This document shows positions 32,162 through 40,360 of a DNA stretch of 52,869 nt, in pieces. Source of the DNA: Thermoclostridium caenicola. GTDB lineage: Bacteria; Bacillota; Clostridia; DSM-8532. How positions within the stretch are numbered: position 1 is the first letter of the stretch; each line of letters begins with the position of its first letter. A program made the position numbers and the translations under genes. Where the stretch lies: assembly GCF_900142095.1 (NCBI RefSeq), contig NZ_FQZP01000013.1, forward strand, positions 1 through 52,869, read 5' to 3'. The notes under the pieces are model-generated. The model saw nothing but the letters and a program-made list of their open reading frames with translations. It did no database searches and was not told the DNA's origin.

Positions 32162-32566
32162 TTATTCCATTTGCAAAAACTCTGCCGCTGTTACGATCTT
32201 TGGGTTTGTTACGCCGGATTCAAGGAAATCCCTGTCTCCGGTTACAAGCACGTCAGCTTTTGCCGCAATGGCCGCCCTGAGTATTGGCCTGTCGGATGCG
32301 TCCCGGACAAGCGCCTCATCCGACACGTCAACTGCGGGAGTTGGAACAACTTCAAGAACGGTAAGCGCAATCGCCAAAAAGCGTTCAAGCGCCTGGATCT
32401 TATGGGGGAATTTCCGGTTGTATACCCGGCGAAGCTCATCGATGTTTTGATCGCAAACCATACCGTGGTTGGGGTGTGTTACAGCTTTAATGTACGCCTG
32501 ATAAGGCGTTCCTTCGCAGCTCAAGGAAGCGGAGATCAGGATGTTGGTGTCAATTAACACTCTCAT
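32162..32566 (-). CDS. PIN-domain toxin of a type II toxin-antitoxin pair
   Basis: 134 aa. MRVLIDTNILISASL supplies the first catalytic Asp (D6); IDELRRVYNRKFP, DASDRPILRAAIAAKADVL and VTGDRDFLE supply the other acidic residues of the PIN ribonuclease fold. It overlaps the antitoxin stop by 4 nt (ATGA), the usual antitoxin-first layout on the minus strand. Inserted against the direction of the tail operon, so it is cargo expressed in the lysogen. Substrate RNA unknown. Confidence 0.88.
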   Translation of the reverse strand: MRVLIDTNILISASLSCEGTPYQAYIKAVTHPNHGMVCDQNIDELRRVYNRKFPHKIQALERFLAIALTVLEVVPTPAVDVSDEALVRDASDRPILRAAIAAKADVLVTGDRDFLESGVTNPKIVTAAEFLQME

Positions 32567-32835
32567 AGACCTTCAATCTCCGCGCGGACGTCCTTCACCA
32601 GATCCATAACATCGTCATCATTGCGGATCCCGGCTTTTTCCGCTTCGCCCTCCATTTCTTTCTGTAGCATTTTCATGGCGTAGACAGCGGAGTTCATAAG
32701 AATAACCCGGTCTTCCTCGCAAATGAGGGTGACGCGGTCTCCGGTGGAAAGGCGAAGTTTGGAGCGGATATCTTTTGGCAGCGTGATCTGGCCTTTTGCC
32801 ATTACCTTTGCATTATCAACTATGGGAACGTTCAT
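32563..32835 (-). CDS. AbrB/MazE-type antitoxin
   Basis: 90 aa. The swapped-hairpin DNA-binding domain is clear: NAKVMAKGQITLPKDIRSKL, then RLSTGDRVTLICEEDRVILMN (about 7-48), followed by a helical acidic tail (MKMLQKEMEGEAEKAG, DLVKDVRAEIEGL) expected to clamp the PIN toxin. RBS AAGGAGG. A promoter with tandem AGTAGGGAA repeats lies upstream and probably mediates autorepression. The pair stabilises the prophage or acts in phage exclusion (inference). Confidence 0.88.
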   Translation of the reverse strand: MNVPIVDNAKVMAKGQITLPKDIRSKLRLSTGDRVTLICEEDRVILMNSAVYAMKMLQKEMEGEAEKAGIRNDDDVMDLVKDVRAEIEGL

Positions 32836-32872
32836 GCTAAGTCCTCCTTTTTAGGATTTGAAAAGCAGGAAA

Positions 32873-32922
32873 TTCCCTACTTTCCCTACTATTAGTATAT
32901 GCCAAACCGCATTGAAATACAA
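32873..32922 (-). promoter_or_regulatory. Promoter and operator repeats of the toxin-antitoxin operon
   Basis: Minus strand: TTGTAT (32922-32917), 17 nt, TATACT (32899-32894), then two tandem AGTAGGGAA copies (32890-32882 and 32881-32873) over the start region, a likely binding site for the AbrB-type antitoxin. Confidence 0.65.
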
Positions 32923-32968
32923 TAGCCTTTTATAATTTTTTAATTTTTACTCGAAAGGAGGCGGTTAT

Positions 32969-35257
32969 GTGGCAGACAATTTTGGCCTGAAGATCGGGAT
33001 TGAAGGCGAAAAGGAATTTAAAAACGCCATTCGTGAGATCAATCAAAGTTTTAAGGTACTGGGTAGCGAAATGAACCTGGTCGTATCTCAGTTCGACAAG
33101 CAGGATAAGTCAGTTGAAGCTGTTACTGCAAGAAACAAGGTGCTTAACAAAGAGATCGAATTGCAGAAAGAAAAAATAGCTACTTTGGAGAAAGCCCTTG
33201 CCAATGCCGCCTCATCTTTCGGGGAGACCGACAAGCGGACGCAGTCCTGGCAGATACAGCTTAACAACGCCAAAGCAGAGCTGAACAAAATGGAGCGCGA
33301 GCTGGAAGCGAACAACAAAGCGCTGGACAATGCGGGAAAAGAGTTTGACGAAGCGGAAAAACAGGCGGACGAATTTGGCAGAGAAATTAAAAAGGCCGCG
33401 GATCAGGCAGACGATGCAGGCGGGCGCTTTGAAAAACTGGGAGGTGTATTGAAAGGTATCGGTGTGGCCATGGGAGCGGCGCTTGCAGCCATTGGTACAG
33501 CAGCGGTTGGTGCTGGCAAGGCGCTGGTGGATATGTCGGTCAATTCGGCTGCCTATGCCGATGAAATCCTTACCGCTTCAACCGTAACCGGCATGTCCAC
33601 CGACAGCCTGCAGGCGTATAAATACGCTGCAGAGCTTGTGGATGTCTCCTTGGATACTTTAACGGGCAGCATGGCAAGGAACGTTAGATCCATGTCTTCC
33701 GCTCGGAAAGGCACCGGCGAGGTCGCAGACGCTTACCGGAGGCTTGGCGTTTCAGTCACCGACGCCAGCGGCAACCTGCGTGACAGCGAAACAGTCTATT
33801 GGGAAACCATAGACGCACTTGGCAAGGTGTCAAACGAAACCGAGCGCGACGCGCTGGCCATGCAAATTTTCGGTAAATCGGCCCAAGAACTAAACCCCCT
33901 GATCGCGCAGGGTTCGGTAGGGATAGCGGAGCTGACCGAGGAAGCAAAACGTATGGGTGCGGTTATGAGCGAAGATTCGCTGAATGCTCTCGGCAAATTT
34001 GATGACAGTATCCAGCGGCTCAAAGCAGGCAGCGCAGCAGCCAAGAACATGCTGGGTACCGTATTGCTTCCCCAGCTTCAGATATTGGCCGACGACGGAG
34101 TTACGCTTCTTGGGGAATTTACTCGTGGGTTATCTGAAGCGGGTGGCGACTGGACAAAGATAAGCGAGGTCATCGGCAATACGGTGGGAAGCCTTGTAAA
34201 TATGCTGATGGAAAACCTACCGAAACTCATTCAGGTAGGCTTGGATATTGTCACATCCATCGGCGGTGCAATAGTGGAGAACCTCCCAGTCATTATCGAC
34301 GCGGCGGTTCAGATTGTCATGACCCTGTTGCAGGCTTTAATCGATGCGCTACCGCAGATAACAGAAGGCGCTTTTCAACTTGTCATGGCGCTGGTGCAGG
34401 GGATTATCGACAACCTACCCGCGCTGGTGGAAGCAGCAGTGCAAATGATTGTGACACTGGCATCCGGTATCGGGAAGGCGCTTCCGGAGCTGATACCCGC
34501 TGTTGTCGAAGCCATTCTCCTAATTGCCGAGGTGCTTCTTGGTAATATGGACAAAATCCTTGAAGCTGCTTTTACATTGATTCAGGGACTGGCGCAGGGA
34601 CTTTTAAATGCATTGCCAGAACTAATTGAAGCACTGCCGAGGATAATTACAACAATCATTGACTTTGTGACGAACAATATGCCGAAGATCATAGAATTAG
34701 GAATTACGCTTATCGTACAGCTTGCTGTCGGGCTTGTGAAAGCCATTCCAGAACTAGTAAAGTCTTTACCTCAGATTGTTGCGGCTATTATAGAAGGTTT
34801 GGGCAAGGCGGTTGTTTCAGTAGTTGAGATTGGTAAGAACATTGTAAAAGGCATCTGGGAAGGTATTAAAAGCCTTGGTAGCTGGATTAAGGATAAGGTT
34901 TCCGGTTTCTTTTCCGGTGTTGTTGATGGAGTAAAGAATTTCCTCGGAATCAGATCTCCGTCCACTGTTTTTGAAGGTATTGGCGGCAATATGGCACTGG
35001 GTATTGGTGAGGGATTTGACAAGGCTATGGCCAGAGTGGCAGACGATATGCAAAATGCAGTGCCGACAGATTTTAATATATCTCCTGACATTAATGTAAG
35101 TGGACGAGGTGAATTTAGCGGTTTAGCTTCTGGACCGCTTGTTGTGGTACAGCAGATGATTGTTCGTGGTGAAGAAGACATACGTAGGATTTCACAGGAG
35201 TTATATAACCTGATGCAGACAGGTTCAAGGGCGCAGGGACGTTTTATAACAGCATAA
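32969..35257 (+). CDS. Tail tape measure protein
   Basis: 762 aa from the GTG at 32969 (AAAGGAGG upstream). An N-terminal helical/coiled-coil region spans about 1-160 (LQKEKIATLEKALANAASSF, ADEFGREIKKAADQADDAGG), then a Gly/Ala segment (GVLKGIGVAMGAALAAIG). A long hydrophobic array from about 405 to 620 contains repeated units such as NLPALVEAAVQMIVTLASGI and ALPELIEALPRIITTIIDFV. It ends in a region with LGIRSPSTVFEGIGGNMALG, common in tape measures. Length should set a tail of roughly 110 nm at the usual 1.5 angstrom per residue. Confidence 0.94.
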   Translation: MADNFGLKIGIEGEKEFKNAIREINQSFKVLGSEMNLVVSQFDKQDKSVEAVTARNKVLNKEIELQKEKIATLEKALANAASSFGETDKRTQSWQIQLNNAKAELNKMERELEANNKALDNAGKEFDEAEKQADEFGREIKKAADQADDAGGRFEKLGGVLKGIGVAMGAALAAIGTAAVGAGKALVDMSVNSAAYADEILTASTVTGMSTDSLQAYKYAAELVDVSLDTLTGSMARNVRSMSSARKGTGEVADAYRRLGVSVTDASGNLRDSETVYWETIDALGKVSNETERDALAMQIFGKSAQELNPLIAQGSVGIAELTEEAKRMGAVMSEDSLNALGKFDDSIQRLKAGSAAAKNMLGTVLLPQLQILADDGVTLLGEFTRGLSEAGGDWTKISEVIGNTVGSLVNMLMENLPKLIQVGLDIVTSIGGAIVENLPVIIDAAVQIVMTLLQALIDALPQITEGAFQLVMALVQGIIDNLPALVEAAVQMIVTLASGIGKALPELIPAVVEAILLIAEVLLGNMDKILEAAFTLIQGLAQGLLNALPELIEALPRIITTIIDFVTNNMPKIIELGITLIVQLAVGLVKAIPELVKSLPQIVAAIIEGLGKAVVSVVEIGKNIVKGIWEGIKSLGSWIKDKVSGFFSGVVDGVKNFLGIRSPSTVFEGIGGNMALGIGEGFDKAMARVADDMQNAVPTDFNISPDINVSGRGEFSGLASGPLVVVQQMIVRGEEDIRRISQELYNLMQTGSRAQGRFITA

Positions 35258-35270
35258 TGGAGGGAAGCAT

Positions 35271-36044
35271 ATGGGATTTATCTACAATGGAATATCGTCG
35301 CAAAGTATGAAAATACGAGCAAGACTTACCAAATGGCAGGTCTCCCCTGCCCTGCGCAATTCCTTTGAAACTGTGCCGGGCAAAGCAGGTATTGCAGATT
35401 TTGGCTGCGACATATCAGAACGAAACATAATAATTAGCTGTAGTGTGCTTCCCCAGCGCAGTTTTGCCGATCTTGTATCGGTTCTTGATAATGTTGCTGA
35501 ATGGTTAAATCCGGAAAACGGGCTTAAACAACTTGTTATAGATGATTTGCCCGACCGATATTTCATGGCTCGCTTATCAGAAGCGGTTGACTGTGAGCGA
35601 TTACTGCGGACAGCGGGCAGCTTTGAACTTCGGTTTGTTTGTCCCGACCCGTATGTTTACGCGTTGGAAGATGAGGTATTTGTTTTTTCTGAAACAGGTC
35701 TGCATGAGCTGGAGAGGGTTAAAGGAAATGCGGATTCCAATCCGGTTTATCTATTGAAGGGTTTGATATCAACGTCCTCATCAAGCTATATTTCGCTTAT
35801 TACGAACGGCGAGGAATTGAGAATTGTTGGTTCATTATCTGAAGGTGAAACTCTGATTGTCGACTCCGGCATGGTAACAGCTAAGGTTATTGATGAAACA
35901 GGCCGAACCTTGAGAAATGGTCTTCCCAGCCTGCAGGATCTGAATTTTCCAATTCTCAGGAAAGGTGTTAATCATATTGAGATTGCCGCAGAAAACGCGA
36001 CCTTTACTGAGTTAAAAATACAGGCAAAAAGCAGATGGAGGTGA
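35271..36044 (+). CDS. Distal tail protein (Dit)
   Basis: 257 aa. FIYNGISSQSMKIRARLTKW, ETVPGKAGIADFG, ISCSVLPQRSFADLVSVLD, GLKQLVIDDLPDRYFMARLS and FELRFVCPDPYVYA match the siphovirus Dit family. It forms the hub ring at the tail tip to which the endopeptidase at 36049 docks. The gene order tape measure-Dit-Tal is standard. A C-terminal domain (about 150-257) probably adds a small beta-sandwich. Confidence 0.88.
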   Translation: MGFIYNGISSQSMKIRARLTKWQVSPALRNSFETVPGKAGIADFGCDISERNIIISCSVLPQRSFADLVSVLDNVAEWLNPENGLKQLVIDDLPDRYFMARLSEAVDCERLLRTAGSFELRFVCPDPYVYALEDEVFVFSETGLHELERVKGNADSNPVYLLKGLISTSSSSYISLITNGEELRIVGSLSEGETLIVDSGMVTAKVIDETGRTLRNGLPSLQDLNFPILRKGVNHIEIAAENATFTELKIQAKSRWR

Positions 36045-36048
36045 TAAC

Positions 36049-38571
36049 ATGGCGATAAAATCAATCCTGACAAACCAAGAGGATTTTACCGGTGAGTTTC
36101 CTGTAACATCAAGGACGTCTGCTTTATGGCGATTTAATGAAAAAACACCAGACGAAAATCTTCAGCTTATAGACTCATCGGGACATGGCAGACATTTTAC
36201 CATCTCCGGCTGGTCAGGGACATCGGCAAACCTTATTGCTGGAAGATTCGGAAGATACTTTAGGCAAAATATTGTTAATCCGACTTCTGAAAAGACCCAT
36301 CTTATAGCAGAAAATGATGGGAGTTTCTTTAGCAATCTGGGCGAAAAGATTGTTGTAGGAGGTTGGATTAATCCTACCACCTATTCGGTCGGCCAGACAT
36401 ATATACCCATATTCAATACCCGCCAAGGACCCGGTCAGCCAATTTTTTATGTTTCACTTTATCAAGGGAGACTTAGGCTTATGTTGTATAACTCCTCCGG
36501 CACACTAATCTACGACCAGAGTGAAACAGCTACCATTACCTTGAAAAACGGCGGCTGGTATTTTATCGCCTCCATCATTGAAGTAAGCAACAAAAAGGTA
36601 CAGAACATCATATGCGATCGCAGCGACGGGGCAACCTGGGTGTCGCCTGTGCGTTCCTTTTCGGGAGAGTTGAATCGGGAATGTATAGCAGACATTATTA
36701 TGGGGATGCATGCAAATACCTACTACTATGCCGGAGGCTTCGACGACTGGTTTCTGGAAACGGACTCACAGCTTACAGCTGATGATTTGCTGTTATATTT
36801 TAAGTCGTCTTTACATGCAAACGGTGGGGATGCGGCTTCGGATGTAGATGCTTTGGCAGAGCCTGGCGCAGTCACCCTTAAAGCAACAGATGGCGAGTAT
36901 CCTGCAAGTGGCGTACTTTATACAAGGGCGGTTCCATGTGCATTATCGGGCAGCGGTCGTGTAGCTGTGACAAGCGAATATACTGCAGGTGTTACGTCAG
37001 TGTCTTTAGTAGAGACCAGCACAAGCGATGATCTTGAAGAATGGTCTGCATGGCAGGCTGTGGGAACCAGCGGTGAACTTCAATCGCCAAATCGGCAATA
37101 TATAAGGTTCCGTGTTACCCTTACCAGCAGCGATCCGTTGAGGACGCCAAAACTTCTGGAAATACAGCTTCATGATATACCGAAAGCGCCCTATGAGAAA
37201 TTAGGCTTTGCCCGTCCTGTGATTTTGGACAAAAACGGAGCATGGGAAGCTGTTCTTGAAAATGCTTTTGATGTCATTGTCACTGGTGAGGTGAACGGTG
37301 CGGATACGCTGGAATTCAAGCTTCCGTTCCATGATCCAAAAAGAAGCACACTGGAAAATGAAAAACAAGTGCAAATCGTAAATGACATTTACCGGATCCG
37401 TACCTTAACGGATAATAAAGGTGAAGATGGGCGTGTTATTACGCAAGTATATGCTGAAGCGGTGTTTTACGATCTGTCTTTCAGTGCGGAAAAAGAACCT
37501 AGGGAATTCAATGCAGATACTGCAGATGTTCCGATGCAATATGCACTTTTGGGTACAGGCTGGACAGTAGGTAATGTTACTGTCACTACGAAACGGACAT
37601 GGCAGTGTGCAGAAAAAAATGCTTTATCCATCCTTCGAGCCGTACAGAATATTTATGGCGGCGATCTGGTGTTTGACAGCGCCAACCGCCAGGTACACCT
37701 TTTGACTTTTAGCGGTACCGACAGCGGAGCGCTTTTTTCATATAGAAAGAACCTGAAAAGTATTCAGCGGGTAGTCGATACACGCGAATTAGTGACAAGG
37801 CTCTATGCTTATGGAAAGGACGGAATGACCTTCGCTTCAATTAATGGAGGTAAGGAATACGTGGAAGATTACACTTTTTCCAGTGAAGTGAAGGTGTCGA
37901 CGCTTGATTGTTCGTCGTTTACAAATCCGTATCAGATGCTGGAATATGCAAAAATGCGGCTTGCAGAATATTCGAAGCCTCGCGTTTCTTATGTACTGTC
38001 TGCAATGGATTTATCTGCGCTAACCGGTTATGAGCACGAAGCATGGAAACTGGGTGATATTGTTACAGTGGACGATAAGGAACTAGGCCTTTTGGTAAAG
38101 ACTCGTGTTGTGAGAAGGCAGTATAACTTGCAGGAGCCATGGAAAACAGTGATTGAGCTTTCAACTAAACTGCGGGAACTCGGCGATTCTTCAGCACAGT
38201 GGGACAAGGCAGCGGATGCGCTGTCCTCAGCAGAGTTGATAAACCGTCAGGAAATTAAAGATATGGTGCCATTCAACCATCTGCGCAATTCCAGAGCGGA
38301 TGATGGTTTTGCCTACTGGGTCAATTCCGGTTTTGAAGTAGACACTGAGAATGGTGTTTCGGGAACTGCTTCCTTCAAGGCTGTTGGTGTACTTGGTATG
38401 ACAAAGAGTCTGTCACAGACGGTATACCCAGCGACACGTAAAAGCTATACATTTTCAGCGCAGATTGCTTCCGAAAACCTTGAAAAGGGCGAAAACGGCC
38501 AAGTTGGTGTTGAGATAGTCATTGAATACGAGGACGGTACAACAGAAACAAGATTTATAGACCTGATTTGA
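36049..38571 (+). CDS. Tail-associated endopeptidase / tail fibre hub with N-terminal lectin-like domain
   Basis: 840 aa. Residues about 20-245 look like a concanavalin/LamG fold (LWRFNEKTPDENLQLIDSSG, EKIVVGGWINPTTYSVGQ, GFDDWFLETDSQLTADDLLL). About 380-740 carry the prophage tail endopeptidase module (NDIYRIRTLTDNKGEDGRV, QYALLGTGWTVGNVTV, NIYGGDLVFDSANRQVHLL, SIQRVVDTRELVTRLYAYGK). The last 90 residues resemble a carbohydrate-binding module. Unusually the lectin-like domain precedes the hub module; it may help bind the cell surface. Confidence 0.85.
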   Translation: MAIKSILTNQEDFTGEFPVTSRTSALWRFNEKTPDENLQLIDSSGHGRHFTISGWSGTSANLIAGRFGRYFRQNIVNPTSEKTHLIAENDGSFFSNLGEKIVVGGWINPTTYSVGQTYIPIFNTRQGPGQPIFYVSLYQGRLRLMLYNSSGTLIYDQSETATITLKNGGWYFIASIIEVSNKKVQNIICDRSDGATWVSPVRSFSGELNRECIADIIMGMHANTYYYAGGFDDWFLETDSQLTADDLLLYFKSSLHANGGDAASDVDALAEPGAVTLKATDGEYPASGVLYTRAVPCALSGSGRVAVTSEYTAGVTSVSLVETSTSDDLEEWSAWQAVGTSGELQSPNRQYIRFRVTLTSSDPLRTPKLLEIQLHDIPKAPYEKLGFARPVILDKNGAWEAVLENAFDVIVTGEVNGADTLEFKLPFHDPKRSTLENEKQVQIVNDIYRIRTLTDNKGEDGRVITQVYAEAVFYDLSFSAEKEPREFNADTADVPMQYALLGTGWTVGNVTVTTKRTWQCAEKNALSILRAVQNIYGGDLVFDSANRQVHLLTFSGTDSGALFSYRKNLKSIQRVVDTRELVTRLYAYGKDGMTFASINGGKEYVEDYTFSSEVKVSTLDCSSFTNPYQMLEYAKMRLAEYSKPRVSYVLSAMDLSALTGYEHEAWKLGDIVTVDDKELGLLVKTRVVRRQYNLQEPWKTVIELSTKLRELGDSSAQWDKAADALSSAELINRQEIKDMVPFNHLRNSRADDGFAYWVNSGFEVDTENGVSGTASFKAVGVLGMTKSLSQTVYPATRKSYTFSAQIASENLEKGENGQVGVEIVIEYEDGTTETRFIDLI

Positions 38572-38581
38572 GGGTGATGAT

Positions 38582-38776
38582 ATGGCATATTTCAATCAGA
38601 TTGCACACAGTATTTCTCCCAAAAGTATCAGCAGAGTCAAATCTATCACCATCAGGCTGTGCGTCACTGACTGCACCGGCACAGTGTACTTTACAGACTT
38701 ATTGCTTCAGGGCGGTTCGGTTTCCACTGGATGGATCGGGCATGTATGCGAAATCCGGTGGACATTGGACGGGTAA
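38582..38776 (+). CDS. Short tail protein, paralogue of 39785 N-terminus
   Basis: 64 aa, RBS GAGGGTGATGA. Its IRLCVTDCTGTVYFTDLLLQ matches TLKISDCNGIIYFTDLQLQ in the next phage gene at 39785, so the two share a roughly 50-residue domain. It ends naturally with EIRWTLDG. The erm gene lies between the two, in reverse orientation. Probably a small tail-tip or adsorption component; no named family. Confidence 0.7.
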   Translation: MAYFNQIAHSISPKSISRVKSITIRLCVTDCTGTVYFTDLLLQGGSVSTGWIGHVCEIRWTLDG

Positions 38777-38789
38777 TGAGCCGCTAAAA

Positions 38790-39578
38790 TTATTTTCTGC
38801 CTAACACATGCTCCCAGTAGCATCGGAAAAGGCAGAGCCACTGAACATAAAGAATCTCTGTAGGAGTAATATTTTTATTTTGCACACCAGCCTGACGGAA
38901 TGCCCTAGATAACTGCTTGCTTGTAAAAAGACTGCGGAATCCATATTTTAGTGCCTTTGAAACAAATTGTTCATAGGCAAACCACTGGTTTGCGGGTATG
39001 TCCGGTTGGCTCTTTTTCTTAAGGTGAAGAAGTACTGCATCAACGCTTGGTTTGGGATGGAAATCCTCCCTGCTGAAATAGTAAGCAATATCTAAATCGA
39101 ACTTGGGCTTTATAAGCAGAGAACGCAATGATTCTGAAGGCTCACCCATAAAACGTTTGGCTGCGCCTTTTTCCATGGTAAGCCATGCTTCAGAAGGTGC
39201 GTTTTTGCATTCCGTCAATTTTCGCATAATATCCGTAGTGAAGCAAAAAGGGATATTTGAAAAAACTTTATAATCTTCATAATTAGGAAGTTTCCATTTC
39301 AAAAAGTCCTGATGATATATACGGATATTTTTGACGTCCTTGAATTTTGCTGTCAATTTATTATATAAACGGCCGTCAATTTCAATTGCCGAAACTTTCC
39401 GGCATCTTTTTATCAAGAAACCTGTTATATGACCCTTTCCCGGACCAATTTCAATAACATGATCTTTTTTGTTAAGGGTTGTTCTGCGAATAATTCTGTT
39501 GATAATTTTGTAACTTGTTAAAAAGTTTTGAGATACCCAAATGGGCGGAGTTGTCCCTTTTTTTCTATTTTGGGGCAT
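38790..39578 (-). CDS. erm: Erm-type 23S rRNA adenine-N6-methyltransferase
   Basis: 262 aa, start ATG at 39578 with AAAGAGGTG upstream. Rossmann methyltransferase of the Erm/KsgA group: SQNFLTSYKIINRII (about 16-30), VIEIGPGKGHITGFL (AdoMet loop, 41-55), IYHQDFLKW, and catalytic SNIPFCFTTDI (107-117). The NIPF motif and SQNFL start indicate Erm rather than KsgA, which normally has NLPY. MEKGAAKRF and HPKPSVDAVLLHL are Erm-like. It should methylate A2058 of 23S rRNA and give macrolide-lincosamide-streptogramin B resistance. It is AT-rich and sits backwards between two paralogous tail genes with its own promoter, leader peptide and attenuator, i.e. a moron. The exact Erm class cannot be assigned by eye. 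Confidence 0.9.
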   Translation of the reverse strand: MPQNRKKGTTPPIWVSQNFLTSYKIINRIIRRTTLNKKDHVIEIGPGKGHITGFLIKRCRKVSAIEIDGRLYNKLTAKFKDVKNIRIYHQDFLKWKLPNYEDYKVFSNIPFCFTTDIMRKLTECKNAPSEAWLTMEKGAAKRFMGEPSESLRSLLIKPKFDLDIAYYFSREDFHPKPSVDAVLLHLKKKSQPDIPANQWFAYEQFVSKALKYGFRSLFTSKQLSRAFRQAGVQNKNITPTEILYVQWLCLFRCYWEHVLGRK

Positions 39579-39583
39579 AAAAA

Positions 39584-39704
39584 TACACCTCTTTCGTTTT
39601 TTCGTAATCGAAAAAGGTGCACAAAAACAAAGATGCTGCTATGAGCTATCTTTCTTTCTGTGCACTTTTATTTACGAATACGAAAAATACCATACATAGG
39701 TGTA
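39584..39704 (-). promoter_or_regulatory. Translational attenuator of erm
   Basis: The leader RNA can fold into one long rod. TACACCT (39704-39698) pairs with AGGTGTA (39590-39584), which includes the erm Shine-Dalgarno. TTTCGT pairs with ACGAAA, TTCGTAA with TTACGAA, AAAAGTGCACA with TGTGCACCTTTT (one bulge), and AAAGAT with ATCTTT near the tip. The SD is thus masked until ribosome stalling in the leader opens the 5' arm. Confidence 0.75.
39668..39697 (-). CDS. ermL: Erm leader peptide MYGIFRIRK
   Basis: A nine-codon frame on the minus strand, with GGAGG about 13 nt upstream, lying wholly inside the attenuator hairpin. The sequence carries R-I-R (and R-K), the basic-X-basic pattern known to cause macrolide-dependent ribosome stalling in Erm leaders. 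Stalling there would disrupt the TTCGTAA/TTACGAA and TTTCGT/ACGAAA arms and free the erm RBS. Too short for usual gene calling. Confidence 0.75.
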   Translation of the reverse strand: MYGIFRIRK

Positions 39705-39734
39705 TACTAGCCTCCAAATATAAAATCAAATTAT

Positions 39735-39763
39735 AGTTTAGCATTAATGCCTATGTTTGTCAA
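39735..39763 (-). promoter_or_regulatory. Promoter of erm leader
   Basis: Minus strand TTGACA (39763-39758), 17 nt, TAAACT (39740-39735); a TATAAT overlaps at 39735-39730 with a longer spacer. The perfect -35 lies between the erm leader and the RBS of the downstream tail gene. Confidence 0.7.
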
Positions 39764-39784
39764 ATGGTTTTGGAGGAAAAAACT

Positions 39785-40360
39785 ATGAAGTTTTCAAGGT
39801 TTGCAGAAACCATACAATTAAAAAACAATAATCATGTGGTGAGCGTAACTGTGACACTCAAGATTTCCGACTGTAACGGAATTATCTATTTCACCGACCT
39901 GCAGCTTCAGGATGGAGATCAGTTGACAGGCTATACCGTCCACACCAGCAAAATGCTAACGAAAATGCAGGAAAACGGGCAGCCAGTTCCGCCCCGGCAT
40001 TATAACGGTGTGGTGCGAACAGCGGAGACTGTAATTTTATTCAACCTGGGTAAAACTTCTGTTGGTCTTGACTGCTATATCTATCCTATACAGGATATGG
40101 CCGCAGGAAGTATTGAAATGTCCCAAGGTATGGGCGCGCATAAGGTAAAGTTTCTTGACCCGGTTAACGCAGGCGATGAGCTGGCGCTCAAGGCTTCCAC
40201 CCGCCAATGCATTAAAAACGGAAGTCCCACTCGTAAGGATGGGTTTTATCAATACTCTGCGGCATGGGATAGCAAACATATGGTGAAGCTGGAGGAGAGG
40301 AAATCGGCGCGAGTGCTCTTTGAGTTTCAGGAGATGCAGGAAGGCGGTGATCGGTTGTGA
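39785..40360 (+). CDS. Tail-tip structural protein, unknown
   Basis: 191 aa from the ATG at 39785 (MKFSRFAETIQ), preceded by TGGAGGAAAAAAC; the frame is open to 39764 but that start would cover the RBS. The first 50 residues are homologous to the 64-aa protein at 38582. The remainder (QNGQ-like linker, then GSIEMSQGMGAHKVKFLDPV, GDELALKAS, SARVLFEFQEMQ) looks beta-rich. It overlaps the hydrolase gene by 4 nt, so it is probably a tail-fibre or baseplate component. Confidence 0.72.
   Translation: MKFSRFAETIQLKNNNHVVSVTVTLKISDCNGIIYFTDLQLQDGDQLTGYTVHTSKMLTKMQENGQPVPPRHYNGVVRTAETVILFNLGKTSVGLDCYIYPIQDMAAGSIEMSQGMGAHKVKFLDPVNAGDELALKASTRQCIKNGSPTRKDGFYQYSAAWDSKHMVKLEERKSARVLFEFQEMQEGGDRL

Noticed and set aside
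38790-39578. Methyltransferase considered as KsgA
   Set aside because: NIPF catalytic motif, SQNFL start, prophage context and a leader attenuator point to Erm.
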